A stretch of 64,000 bases of DNA from contig JAIDPF010000067.1 of NCBI GenBank assembly GCA_029062895.1, forward strand, positions 42,360 to 106,359. Direction: 5' to 3'. The notes beneath the pieces are model-generated. The model was not told the origin of the DNA, ran no database searches, and worked only from the letters and a program-made list of their open reading frames with translations. The stretch is from Lachnospiraceae bacterium (GTDB lineage: Bacteria > Bacillota > Clostridia > Lachnospirales > Lachnospiraceae). A program made the position numbers and the translations under genes. Below are positions 16,192-24,389 of the stretch, one piece after another (positions within the stretch are counted from its first letter, which is position 1; each line of letters begins with the position of its first letter).

Positions 16192-17358
16192 ATGGAAATT
16201 CATTTCAAAAAAGGCGTATATAAGCTCAATGAGCAGAGTAATTTTGATTTCCAACTGAACCGTGTCGTCATGTGGGACGGTGGCGATTTGGAAGAGATAA
16301 AGGCTGTGGGGCCGAAGATTAAGACAAGCGAGGACTGGAAGAGGGAACTGATTGCTCTGGGTGACAAGGCGGTATCGGAAGGTAGGACGGAAAATGCTAT
16401 TGCTTATTACCGGATGAGTGAGTTTTTCATGTATGACGGCGACCCGGATAAGAAAGCTTACTATGTGAAAGCAACGGAGATGTTCTACGATTATTACCGG
16501 TCTGTTTTTGACAGCGGTGAAGTAGTGCGCTATGAAGTGCCTTATGAGGATATCGTGCTGCCTGTCATGCTGGCAAAAGCAAAAGGTGAGGAAAAAGATG
16601 TGATACTGCTGCATGGCGGGAACGACAGCTATTTTGAGGAATTTTTTATCCCTATGCTTTACCTTGCGGAACACGGTTTTTCCACTTATCTGTTTGAGGG
16701 ACCGGGACAGGGCGGTGTGATGCGGGTGCAGGGAAAACATTTCACTCATGAGTGGGAGCGTTCGGTGAAGACAATTCTGGACTACTTTGGACTGGATGAT
16801 GTGACAATCATCGGCGCTTCCCTCGGCGGTATGCTGGCTCCCCGTGCAGCGGCCTTTGAGAAAAGGATTAAGAGAGTGATCGCATGGAGCGTTTTCCCGA
16901 ATTTCAGGGATGTCATCCTTTCTGCTTCCAGCCCTGCCGATGGGCGGCGCATGAAGTTAGCGAAATGGCTGCTCGATCATAACTGCAGGGGAATCATTAA
17001 TGCTGTATTCGGCAGACTGGCAAAGAAGGATGAGATGATCCGCTGGGGATTGGAGCATGGGAAATATGCATATGAGGCGGAGGATGCCTTTGGGTATGCG
17101 CAGAAGATGAACCAGTTCCAGATGATGGACATTGCGGATAAAATCACACAGGATGTCTTGATTGTGGGGGCAAACAGGGACCATTTCATTCCCTATACGA
17201 TGGTCGGGGAAGAGATTAACGCCTTGAAAAATGTGCATTCACTTACCTTCCGTTTATTTACGGATAAGGAAGATGCCTGCAACCATTGTAACTGCGGGAA
17301 TGTAAAATTGACTTTTGATACTTTTATGAACTGGATTATGCAGATGAAAGAGTTTTAG
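16192..17358 (+). CDS. Alpha/beta hydrolase (large, N-terminal helical extension)
   Basis: A 388-residue protein with GGGAGG 10 nt before the ATG. An N-terminal helical region of about 130 residues precedes the hydrolase core: the oxyanion strand VILLHGGNDSYFEE, nucleophile elbow IGASLGGM (Ser at about residue 210), a late acidic segment LIVGANRDHFIPY and a C-terminal NHCNCGN histidine region. This resembles FrsA/2,6-dihydropseudooxynicotine hydrolase-like esterases. It may once have shared an operon with the upstream thioesterase remnant. Substrate unknown. Confidence 0.88.
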   Translation: MEIHFKKGVYKLNEQSNFDFQLNRVVMWDGGDLEEIKAVGPKIKTSEDWKRELIALGDKAVSEGRTENAIAYYRMSEFFMYDGDPDKKAYYVKATEMFYDYYRSVFDSGEVVRYEVPYEDIVLPVMLAKAKGEEKDVILLHGGNDSYFEEFFIPMLYLAEHGFSTYLFEGPGQGGVMRVQGKHFTHEWERSVKTILDYFGLDDVTIIGASLGGMLAPRAAAFEKRIKRVIAWSVFPNFRDVILSASSPADGRRMKLAKWLLDHNCRGIINAVFGRLAKKDEMIRWGLEHGKYAYEAEDAFGYAQKMNQFQMMDIADKITQDVLIVGANRDHFIPYTMVGEEINALKNVHSLTFRLFTDKEDACNHCNCGNVKLTFDTFMNWIMQMKEF

Positions 17359-17427
17359 ATATAAGAAGATAGATCGGTCATGCTGCTTACTATACTGTTA
17401 TCAATAATGATGATGGCTAAGCTGTGC

Positions 17428-17994
17428 CTATCGTAGATTCTTGATCCCTTGATTGATAAGTTTGGAAGAAAGCTGTATCAATTCCTCCAAGGGCATTTTC
17501 TTCCCATCCATGACCCATTGACGGTAGATACCAACGGTTGAAACCTGTACATACTGGAGGAGGATTCTCTGTGTATATTCATCAAAAGATTGAAACCAGC
17601 GTGATTCATGCCAACGGTCATTCATGGTCTGTTCCATGAGATCTTTTTGGATAACTCCATAACTTCCGCTGCAGGTAATCCGGTCATAAACTTCACCTGC
17701 AGAGGCGGAAAAAGTGAAGAATGCCCGGTTAATCTTATCCATGTCTTCGGGAATCCTGTAACCGGCTATCTGCTCCAGATAGCGTGATGAAAAATCAGTC
17801 TTCAATTCGCTGAGCAATTCATCCAGATTGTTATAATACTGATAAAAGGTCTTTTTGTTGATCATGGCTTGGTCGGACAATTCCTTTACTGTAATGGAAT
17901 CATATTCTTTCTCACAGATAAGTGCTTCAAAAGCACTTTTTATATTGGTGATAGTTCTGCGGATGCGCAAATCCTCTGTTCCATTAAGTTTCAT
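17428..17994 (-). CDS. TetR/AcrR family transcriptional regulator
   Basis: A 188-residue protein. The N-terminal HTH spans about residues 12-60 (ITNIKSAFEALICEKEYDSI, VKELSDQAMINKKTFYQYY), with the characteristic TFYQYYNNLDELL end. The C-terminal ligand/dimer domain is short and helical with a TetR_C-like FDEYTQRILLQYVQVSTVGIYRQW segment. It is divergent from the acetyltransferase and aldo/keto reductase operon, with a 311-bp region between them that carries a perfect 18-bp palindrome, so it probably represses that operon and itself. Confidence 0.92.
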   Translation of the reverse strand: MKLNGTEDLRIRRTITNIKSAFEALICEKEYDSITVKELSDQAMINKKTFYQYYNNLDELLSELKTDFSSRYLEQIAGYRIPEDMDKINRAFFTFSASAGEVYDRITCSGSYGVIQKDLMEQTMNDRWHESRWFQSFDEYTQRILLQYVQVSTVGIYRQWVMDGKKMPLEELIQLSSKLINQGIKNLR

Positions 17995-18052
17995 ATTAAT
18001 AACTATGCCTTTCTCTCATCCTGCGATATTTGGACCATAGGCACAAATTCGC

Positions 18053-18222
18053 GATTGAAAAATAAGATATCAATCTTATTTTTCAATCTACTCTCCTAAA
18101 ACTTTAAGTAACTTTTTTGGAGAAAGAGTTACTTATGTGCCTGATTACAAAAAAGAGTCCATTGATTTGTAACTGTAAAGCAAATATAATTATAATTAAG
18201 AAATATGTAACAGTAGTTACAT
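18053..18222. promoter_or_regulatory. TetR-type operator and inverted repeats in a divergent intergenic region
   Basis: Between the TetR gene and the acetyltransferase gene lie three dyads. ATGTAAC-AGTA-GTTACAT (18205-18222) is a perfect 18-bp operator-like palindrome. AAGTAACT...AGTTACTT (18106-18134) forms a 12-bp hairpin with the same GTAAC/GTTAC core. A perfect 16-bp inverted repeat GATTGAAAAATAAGAT with its complement (18053-18088, loop ATCA) matches a repeat also seen at 40733-40768. The first two are the best candidates for binding by the divergent TetR. Confidence 0.75.
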
Positions 18223-18305
18223 GGTAACACATTAATAAAATCAATTCAATAATTTTTTAGAATAAAGATTATTATTATCGGGTTTATGTGTAGGAGGTAA
18301 AAAGT

Positions 18306-18842
18306 ATGTCAGCAGAAATTCAACGTGTAAATATGGCAGATGAGAGTTATCAGGAAACCTGGAAGGAGATTCAGCGTTCCAGCAGTATGTGTTTCAAGAT
18401 CAATCATACAGACCCTATGGAACCTAAGTGCAGGGAACTGCTCCATGAATTGATTCCGAATATGCCCGACACTAGCAACATCATGGCACCCATGCAGATT
18501 GATATGGGAAAGAATATGAAGCTTGGAGAGCATGTATTTATCAATCACAGTCTCACAGTCATGGCAAGAGGAGATGTGGAGATAGAGGACGGAGTAATGA
18601 TAGGGCCAAACGCGTCTATTCTTACAGCCAATCATGATTTTGATGATCACATGGTCTTATTGGTAGGTAAGGTGCATATTAAGAAAAATGCATGGATCGG
18701 GGCGAACACTTCTATTCTGGCAGGAGTAACGGTAGGAGAAAATGCGGTGGTAGCTGCAGGTGCGGTCGTCACCAAAGAAGTGCCACGGGATACAGTTGTG
18801 GGTGGAAACCCGGCAAGGGTTATTAAACAATTAGGAAATTAA
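18306..18842 (+). CDS. Hexapeptide-repeat (left-handed beta-helix) O-acetyltransferase
   Basis: A 178-residue protein of the maltose/galactoside acetyltransferase (LacA/Maa) class. The helical N-terminus is followed by hexapeptide coils: [16 protein letters not shown] contains the catalytic His environment, then [20 protein letters not shown] and the C-terminal [13 protein letters not shown] that closes the acetyl-CoA site. AGGAGG precedes the start. It heads a gene set with two aldo/keto reductases 17 and 37 bp apart, presumably under the divergent TetR. Acceptor unknown. Confidence 0.9.
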   Translation: MSAEIQRVNMADESYQETWKEIQRSSSMCFKINHTDPMEPKCRELLHELIPNMPDTSNIMAPMQIDMGKNMKLGEHVFINHSLTVMARGDVEIEDGVMIGPNASILTANHDFDDHMVLLVGKVHIKKNAWIGANTSILAGVTVGENAVVAAGAVVTKEVPRDTVVGGNPARVIKQLGN

Positions 18843-18859
18843 GAAAGAGGGCAGCAGAT

Positions 18860-19849
18860 ATGAAGATGCGGCAATTAGGCAGTCTTACTGTTTCTGAAAT
18901 CGGCACGGGATGTATGGGGTTTTCGCACGGTTACGGTAAAATTCCATCAGAGGATTACAGTATTGAAGCGATCCGTAAGGCTCTGGATTATGGCTGTAAT
19001 TTCCTTGATACATCTGAGGCTTATGGTCCTTATATGATGCAGACCGGACATAACGAGAAAATTGTAGGTAAAGCGATTAAAGGACGCAGAAAAGATGTTG
19101 TACTGGCGACAAAAATGTTTATCGGTACAGGTGAAGTAAAGCGCGGCGGTTCTACCTATGATGCGCTTAGGAAGCATCTGGAGGCATCTATGAAACGGCT
19201 CCAGACAGATTATGTGGATCTCTATTATCTTCACAGGATCAATACGGGTGTCCCCATTGAGTATGTTGCGGAAGGCATGGGGCGGCTGATTGAAGAAGGT
19301 CTGATCCGCGGTTGGGGGCTTTCCATGGTAACAACGGATTTTATTGACAGGGCACATCATGTGACACCCGTTTCGGCGGTTCAGAATATCTACTCCATGA
19401 TGGAGCGGGATTACGAAAAGAAAGTCATTCCATACTGTCTTAAAAATAATATCGGATTTGTTTCTTTTTCACCCATTGCCAGCGGTTACCTTTCCGGCAA
19501 GGTGACGACAGAAACAAAGTTCTCTGGGGATGATGTGCGTAAATGGGTTCCGCAGCTTAGAAAAGATAATATCATTGCCAATCAGCCGTTCCTTGATCTG
19601 GTATCAGATATGGCAAAGAGAAAGCAGGCGACAAATGCGCAGATTTCCTTGGCGTGGATGTTACACAAGTATCCCCACGTTGTTCCGATTCCGGGTTCCA
19701 AAAATCAAGAGAGAATCCTTGAAAATTTAGGAGCGTGGAAAGTGGAACTGTCCGATGAAGAATTTCAGGAGTTGGAAAAGGCACTTTCCGGGATACAGGT
19801 TTACGGACAGCGCAAAGAAGTGAACATGGGAGCGGAATATATAGATTAA
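18860..19849 (+). CDS. Aldo/keto reductase
   Basis: A 329-residue (alpha/beta)8 NADPH-dependent oxidoreductase of the YhdN/AKR13-like group. Visible are the N-terminal GTGCMGFSHGYG, the catalytic Asp/Tyr segment NFLDTSEAYGP, Lys in ATKMF, and the His motif DLYYLHRIN. The NADP-binding tail VVPIPGSKNQERILENLGA is intact. It follows the acetyltransferase by 17 bp and is followed by a second reductase, suggesting a detoxification or redox operon for carbonyl compounds. Confidence 0.94.
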   Translation: MKMRQLGSLTVSEIGTGCMGFSHGYGKIPSEDYSIEAIRKALDYGCNFLDTSEAYGPYMMQTGHNEKIVGKAIKGRRKDVVLATKMFIGTGEVKRGGSTYDALRKHLEASMKRLQTDYVDLYYLHRINTGVPIEYVAEGMGRLIEEGLIRGWGLSMVTTDFIDRAHHVTPVSAVQNIYSMMERDYEKKVIPYCLKNNIGFVSFSPIASGYLSGKVTTETKFSGDDVRKWVPQLRKDNIIANQPFLDLVSDMAKRKQATNAQISLAWMLHKYPHVVPIPGSKNQERILENLGAWKVELSDEEFQELEKALSGIQVYGQRKEVNMGAEYID

Positions 19850-19886
19850 AAAACAAAAATAAGTATTTTTTAAGGAGGAAAAAACA

Positions 19887-21005
19887 ATGTCGGATTATTT
19901 TGGAAAAGAAACACCAAAGTTGGGATTCGGATTGATGCGTCTACCCCAAGGGAAGTCGGGTACGGATATCGAACAGGTTAAAAAGATGGTAGATTTGTTT
20001 ATGGAAGCAGGTTTTACCTACTTTGATACCGCTTTTGTCTATGGAACTTCGGAACAGGATATCAAGAAAGTACTTGTTGACCGTTATCCGAGAGAATCCT
20101 ATACATTGGCAACTAAATTGAATGCATTCATGATGGCACCGAATGAAAAAGCGGCAAAACAGCAATTTTATACCAGTCTTGAGCGGACAGGCGCAGGATA
20201 TTTTGACTATTATCTGCTGCACGCTTTTATGGAGAACAATTATACCAAGTACGATAAGTATCATCTTTGGGATTTCGTGAAAGATCGTAAGGCGGAGGGG
20301 CTTATTAAGTACTTTGGATTCTCGTATCATGCCGGGCCGGAACTTCTTGACAGGATTCTCACAAAACACCCGGAGGTGGATTTCATTCAGCTTCAAATTA
20401 ACTATGCGGATTGGGAAAATCCATCCGTGACTTCCAGAGCCAACTATGAAGTAGCGCGAAAACACGGTAAATCTATTGTTGTTATGGAGCCGGTAAAAGG
20501 AGGTACGCTTGCCAATCCTTCGGTAGAGGTGAAGAAGCTGTTCAAAGATTATCACCCGGATATGTCTTATGCTTCATGGGCGATCCGTTTTGTAGCATCA
20601 TTAGACGGAATCATTACGGTACTGTCCGGTATGTCAAATATAGAGCAGATGGAAGATAACCTCTCTTACATGAAGAATTTCCAACCATTGAATGAAGAAG
20701 AACAAAAAATCATTCAGCAGGCGCAGCGAATTATGGGCAATTCCTCCACAATCCCCTGTACAGCATGCCATTACTGCACTGACGGCTGCCCGAAACAAAT
20801 TAAAATTCCGGATATCTTCTCCGCAGTGAATAAGCAGCTTGGAAACGGTCAGATGACAGAGGCACTTCAAAGTTATCAAAATGTTGCAGCAGAGGGACAC
20901 CGTGCTTCGGACTGCATTAACTGTAAACAATGCGAACGTGCTTGCCCGCAGCATCTTCCTATTACGGAGTACCTGAAACAGTGTGCCGGAATGATGGAAG
21001 GTTAA
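19887..21005 (+). CDS. Aldo/keto reductase with C-terminal 4Fe-4S ferredoxin domain
   Basis: A 372-residue protein. The N-terminal barrel carries YFDTAFVYG, ATKLNAF and YYLLHAFMENN (the usual tetrad in this subgroup). The C-terminal 85 residues contain two cysteine clusters: CTACHYCTDGCP and CINCKQCERACP, as in the ferredoxin-type AKR family common in anaerobes. The cluster suggests electron exchange with ferredoxin or flavodoxin, and a deleted flavodoxin gene lies just downstream. GGAGG is 9 nt upstream of the start. Confidence 0.94.
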   Translation: MSDYFGKETPKLGFGLMRLPQGKSGTDIEQVKKMVDLFMEAGFTYFDTAFVYGTSEQDIKKVLVDRYPRESYTLATKLNAFMMAPNEKAAKQQFYTSLERTGAGYFDYYLLHAFMENNYTKYDKYHLWDFVKDRKAEGLIKYFGFSYHAGPELLDRILTKHPEVDFIQLQINYADWENPSVTSRANYEVARKHGKSIVVMEPVKGGTLANPSVEVKKLFKDYHPDMSYASWAIRFVASLDGIITVLSGMSNIEQMEDNLSYMKNFQPLNEEEQKIIQQAQRIMGNSSTIPCTACHYCTDGCPKQIKIPDIFSAVNKQLGNGQMTEALQSYQNVAAEGHRASDCINCKQCERACPQHLPITEYLKQCAGMMEG

Positions 21006-21016
21006 GGAGATCAAGC

Positions 21017-21070
21017 ATGAACCAAACACGGAAACTTGTATCCGAAGAATATGAAAAGCTGGAACAATGA
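21017..21070 (+). CDS. Seventeen-codon open frame with good ribosome site, possible remnant
   Basis: MNQTRKLVSEEYEKLEQ, with AAGGAG 7 nt upstream, lies between the ferredoxin-type reductase and the flavodoxin remnant. After the stop codon a plausible continuation (GYFITDNRRYLWLRY) occurs in another frame, so it may be the front of a decayed gene and not a real peptide. Confidence 0.3.
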   Translation: MNQTRKLVSEEYEKLEQ

Positions 21071-21103
21071 GGGATATTTCATAACAGATAACAGGAGGTA
21101 TTT

Positions 21104-21286
21104 ATGGCTAAGATATTGATTGCGTATTTTTCACACGCAGGACAGAATTATTCTCACGGAGGAAGTGGCTTTTCCAATTCTTTAAACGACATCGCAAGGT
21201 TTTGCCCTAACGCAACGATAAAAGGGGGTCTGGCGATAAATGGCGACGATGCAGCAAAAGTGATAAGATGCTTGAAAAATGGTTAA
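21104..21286 (+). pseudogene. Flavodoxin with internal deletion
   Basis: Sixty codons with AGGAGG upstream. The first 17 (MAKILIAYFSHAGQNYS) are a normal flavodoxin start with the phosphate-binding loop. The rest (HGGSGFSNSLNDIARFCPNA... to ...RCLKNG) is a normal flavodoxin end, which usually begins around residue 110. About 95-100 residues including both FMN-stacking loops are missing, with the frame kept. The product could not bind FMN normally. The loss is notable because the neighbouring reductase carries iron-sulfur clusters. Confidence 0.8.
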
Positions 21287-21322
21287 AGAGAATAAATATT
21301 TCATAATGAGGAGGAAATCAAG

Positions 21323-22201
21323 ATGACACAGACATATATCACATTAAATAACGGAACAAAAATCCCGCAGTTTGGCATGGGAGTATTCATGGTGCCGGAA
21401 GGCGAAGAAACAAAGCAAGCGTGTCTTAGCGCTTTAAAATTAGGATATCGGCATATTGACACTGCTCATGCCTATCAAAATGAGCGCAGCGTAGGTGCAG
21501 CCGTCCGGGAAAGCGGTATCCCGCGAGATGAAATTTGGGTTACTTCCAAACTGTGGCCGAGTGAGTACGGCGAGGGAAAGACAATGGCTGGTATTGACAA
21601 GATGTTAGAGCGTCTGGGCATCGGCTATATTGATCTGCTTTTGCTCCATCAGCAGGTGGGCGATTATATGGGTGCATGGAAAGATATGGAAAAGGCTGTG
21701 GCACAAGGTAAGGTAAAGGCTGTGGCACAAGGTAAGGTAAAGGCAATCGGTCTTAGCAATTTTGAATCTGAACGTCTGGAAGAAGTCTGCGAGGCGGCAA
21801 CGATCAAGCCTGCTGTACTACAGGTGGAATGTCACCCGTACTATCAGCAAGATGCTCTGAAAAAGCGACTTGCCCCTTACGGCACAGTTATCGAATCATG
21901 GTATCCTATCGGACACGGCGATCCCGGTCTTATCAATCAAACGATTTTTACTGAACTGGCTCAGAAGTATGGAAAGACCAATGTGCAGATTATACTGCGT
22001 TGGCACATTCAGGAAGGAAACATCATCTTCCCGAAGTCAACCAATCCACAGCATATTAAGGATAACTTTGATATCTTTGATTTTACACTGAATGATGCCG
22101 AAATGCAGCAGATAAAAGAGTTGGACAATGGTAAACGATTTTACACATCCACTTTAGAAGAACAGGAACGGAATTTTTCTGCTTGGGCACCGGAAGATTA
22201 A
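21323..22201 (+). CDS. Aldo/keto reductase with an eight-residue tandem duplication
   Basis: A 292-residue reductase of the 2,5-diketo-D-gluconate reductase type (AKR5-like). Visible are GMGVFMVPEG, HIDTAHAYQNE (catalytic Asp/Tyr), TSKLW (Lys), LLLLHQQVGDY (His) and IIFPKSTNPQHIKDN (cofactor). A perfect 24-bp tandem repeat at 21692-21739 duplicates KAVAQGKV directly before the conserved KAIGLSNFE strand, in frame. Whether the longer loop is tolerated is unknown. It is the third aldo/keto reductase of this region. Confidence 0.92.
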   Translation: MTQTYITLNNGTKIPQFGMGVFMVPEGEETKQACLSALKLGYRHIDTAHAYQNERSVGAAVRESGIPRDEIWVTSKLWPSEYGEGKTMAGIDKMLERLGIGYIDLLLLHQQVGDYMGAWKDMEKAVAQGKVKAVAQGKVKAIGLSNFESERLEEVCEAATIKPAVLQVECHPYYQQDALKKRLAPYGTVIESWYPIGHGDPGLINQTIFTELAQKYGKTNVQIILRWHIQEGNIIFPKSTNPQHIKDNFDIFDFTLNDAEMQQIKELDNGKRFYTSTLEEQERNFSAWAPED

Positions 22202-22223
22202 GCGTTTAATGAGGTAAATGGAA

Positions 22224-22399
22224 ATGTATGTGAGCGTCATTGCGGGATTTTTTATACATACTGTTCTTTCGTATTTCTGCTGGTGGGTGTGGGACTAAGA
22301 AAGATAAAGCCCGAATGGTTTTATGATCTTCCGGGGATTGTCATGCCGAGCCTTGGAATGGGGATGTTTGGGCTGATTGCGATTGTGAATATGCTTTAA
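22224..22399 (+). pseudogene. Small membrane protein gene with frameshift
   Basis: MYVSVIAGFFIHTVLSYF is read from 22224 and then meets a stop. From about 22277 the -1 frame continues with LLVGVGLRKIKPEWF and a second hydrophobic segment to the stop at 22397-22399. Together they would make a two-helix protein of about 58 residues. One base change would restore it, so it is either a recent lesion or a sequencing error. Confidence 0.6.
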
Positions 22400-22435
22400 A
22401 GAAAAGTCGCCCTGACGTAAGTAAAATAAAAGATG

Positions 22436-22481
22436 ATACCCTGTTACAGAGTAGAATATGGCTCTGTAACAGGGTATTTTA
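22436..22481. terminator. Bidirectional terminator between converging genes
   Basis: A perfect 16-bp stem ATACCCTGTTACAGAG (22436-22451) with 22462-22477, T-rich on the right of the + strand and A-rich on the left. It serves both the reductase side and the minus-strand hydrolase. Confidence 0.9.
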
Positions 22482-23291
22482 TTAATCAGTAATGGACTCC
22501 ATAAATATGTTATTGAATTTTTCAAGCTGATCATAAATGATTCCGTGACCGCTGTCAGGTAAGGTTATCAGCTTTGAACCGGGGATGCCTTTGTGTTGTA
22601 ATTCGGCAAGCTCGCTGGAAACAATGAGATCTTTGTCGCCATGGATAATGTATGTGGGAACGTGGACACATCCGAGATCTTTCCGGCTGTCTTCATCACG
22701 CAGGGCAATAGCGCTTTTAATTGTTCCGATTCCTGACGCAGACAAAGCAATGTCCTTGAACCAGTCAACAACTGCGCTGGAATGTTGTTGTGCAAAAAGC
22801 TGCTTACTGAAGTTTTGGCATAGTTGTGGTCTGTCGGTTTGGGCAAGGCTTATCAGGTCATCGACTTCCTGTGGCGATTTTCCGTATGGGAAGCCGGGAC
22901 GCTGCGTAAAACATGGGGCGGCGGCAGAAAGCAGGATCAGCTTGCACACGCCGGCTCCATGGTAACAATTCATATATCTTAAAGCAATTGCTCCGCCCAT
23001 TGAAAAACCCACCAAAATAAAATTTTTAAGACAAAGATGTCGAACTATTTGATAAATATCGGTGGACATTTGGTCATAGGAATATCCGTTTGCAGGGGTA
23101 TCTGATTTGCCGAAACCTCTTAGATCCACTGCTACTACACGATATCCACAGTCGGTCAGCAGATTGATCTGATACTCAAAGATTTGATGGGACAGCGGCC
23201 ATCCGTGAATGAGGAAAACCGTCTGCTTTCCATGCGGATTAAAATCGTAAACGGCAATTTTTGTTCCGTCGTTTGATGTGATAAAATTCAT
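22482..23291 (-). CDS. Alpha/beta fold hydrolase (haloperoxidase/esterase-like)
   Basis: A 269-residue protein with standard motifs: oxyanion HGWPLS after the strand TVFLIHG, VAVDLRGFGKSD, nucleophile elbow VGFSMGGAIAL (Ser at about residue 97), acid IIHGDKDLIVS and His in PDSGHGII. This is the non-heme chloroperoxidase/arylesterase-like subgroup. It is transcribed leftward into a bidirectional terminator. The TATTTTATTC...GTTAATTTGAT stretch upstream of its start (about 23317-23357) resembles DNA at about 12455-12493 near the GH28 fragment. Confidence 0.92.
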   Translation of the reverse strand: MNFITSNDGTKIAVYDFNPHGKQTVFLIHGWPLSHQIFEYQINLLTDCGYRVVAVDLRGFGKSDTPANGYSYDQMSTDIYQIVRHLCLKNFILVGFSMGGAIALRYMNCYHGAGVCKLILLSAAAPCFTQRPGFPYGKSPQEVDDLISLAQTDRPQLCQNFSKQLFAQQHSSAVVDWFKDIALSASGIGTIKSAIALRDEDSRKDLGCVHVPTYIIHGDKDLIVSSELAELQHKGIPGSKLITLPDSGHGIIYDQLEKFNNIFMESITD

Positions 23292-23460
23292 AAATCTCTC
23301 TTTTACCTGTTTTTCATATTTTATTCAGTAAGGTTGGGTAGCGTTAATTTGATTATTTTTAATAAAATCTGATTGTGCAAAAAAGTTTCAGGAGGCGTAT
23401 AATATAAGCGAAGGACAATGTAAATCAGTCATTTAAAGCAATAGCAGAATAGGAATACAG

Positions 23461-24231
23461 ATGAAAAATAGAAAAGATAAAAAGATGCAACCTGCCTCTG
23501 GTATACGGAAACTATACATAATAAAGTTGGTCGGGCGCTGCATAATATGCTGTCTTTGCGGGATGATGTATGTAGCAGACAGAGAATCATTTGAGATTAT
23601 GAATGGTTTGAATTTTTTCAAGCGTTTTTCGCCATTTCATATTATATGGGCAATCTGGATGGCCGACATGTTGCTACAGGTAGTTCCTATAAAGAACCGG
23701 ATTCCACTTGGTTCGCAGAAGCTGTTTCGACTCCGATTTCGTCCAATTCGAGAAAAAGTGAATGTCCAGCGGCTCAAGCAGTATATTGTGTCGACAACAA
23801 AATCTGCATATAAAGTATTTGTTTTATGGACAGCACTGATTATTGTATTGGGTGTGCTGTATACGCATAAGGTAATTGATGATGCATTGTTATTTATGAT
23901 CACAGTTGTATTTTACGTATGTGATTTGATCTGCGTGCTGGTCTGGTGTCCATTCCGTCTGATCATGCAGAACCGCTGCTGCACGACCTGCCGTATTTTT
24001 AACTGGGATCATTTGATGATGTTCAGCCCGCAGTTATTTGTCAAAGGATTCTTTTCGCGCAGCCTTTTTCTGATGTCCATAGTTGTGTGGATTGTATGGG
24101 AACTGTGTGTGCTTTTGCATCCTGAGCGATTTTGGGAATATTCAAATGAAGCGTTGAAATGTGCGAATTGTACGGATAAGCTTTGTACGCAGTATTGCAA
24201 GAAATTACGGAGTCCGAACGGCACAGACTGA
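23461..24231 (+). CDS. Multi-pass membrane protein with cysteine-rich tail
   Basis: A 256-residue protein. Hydrophobic segments are near residues 18-37, 56-78, 118-140, 143-163 and 195-217. Cysteine pairs occur in CIICCLC, in CCTTCRIFNWDH (cytoplasmic or external loop) and in the C-terminal CANCTDKLCTQYC. The C-terminal motif resembles a small metal-binding knuckle. A TATAAT lies at 23398-23403. The family is not recognised; metal handling or redox is only a guess. The frame could originally have continued into the small open frame that overlaps its end. Confidence 0.75.
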   Translation: MKNRKDKKMQPASGIRKLYIIKLVGRCIICCLCGMMYVADRESFEIMNGLNFFKRFSPFHIIWAIWMADMLLQVVPIKNRIPLGSQKLFRLRFRPIREKVNVQRLKQYIVSTTKSAYKVFVLWTALIIVLGVLYTHKVIDDALLFMITVVFYVCDLICVLVWCPFRLIMQNRCCTTCRIFNWDHLMMFSPQLFVKGFFSRSLFLMSIVVWIVWELCVLLHPERFWEYSNEALKCANCTDKLCTQYCKKLRSPNGTD

Positions 24232-24389
24232 ACTGTTTGCATCATATTTTGGATATCAAAATGCTTGATGAAAGCAAAAAAATGAACCTGATCAAAAAAA
24301 CAGCCGCTGAAATACTGGGGGATGCCGAAACAGAAATAATATGGTATACTGCAAGGGAGAGGCTAAATAAGAATGGAGATTTACTATGA
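24183..24389 (+). CDS. Small helical protein, or frameshifted tail of the preceding gene
   Basis: An open frame of up to 68 codons starting at a TTG inside the end of the previous gene; its stop TGA overlaps the next ATG (ATGA at 24386-24389). Residues 20-68 (HHILDIKMLDESKKMNLIKK and so on) look like ordinary protein. Either this is a translationally coupled small gene or a one-base shift would fuse it to the cysteine-rich membrane protein. No family recognised. Confidence 0.4.
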   Translation: MYAVLQEITESERHRLNCLHHILDIKMLDESKKMNLIKKTAAEILGDAETEIIWYTARERLNKNGDLL

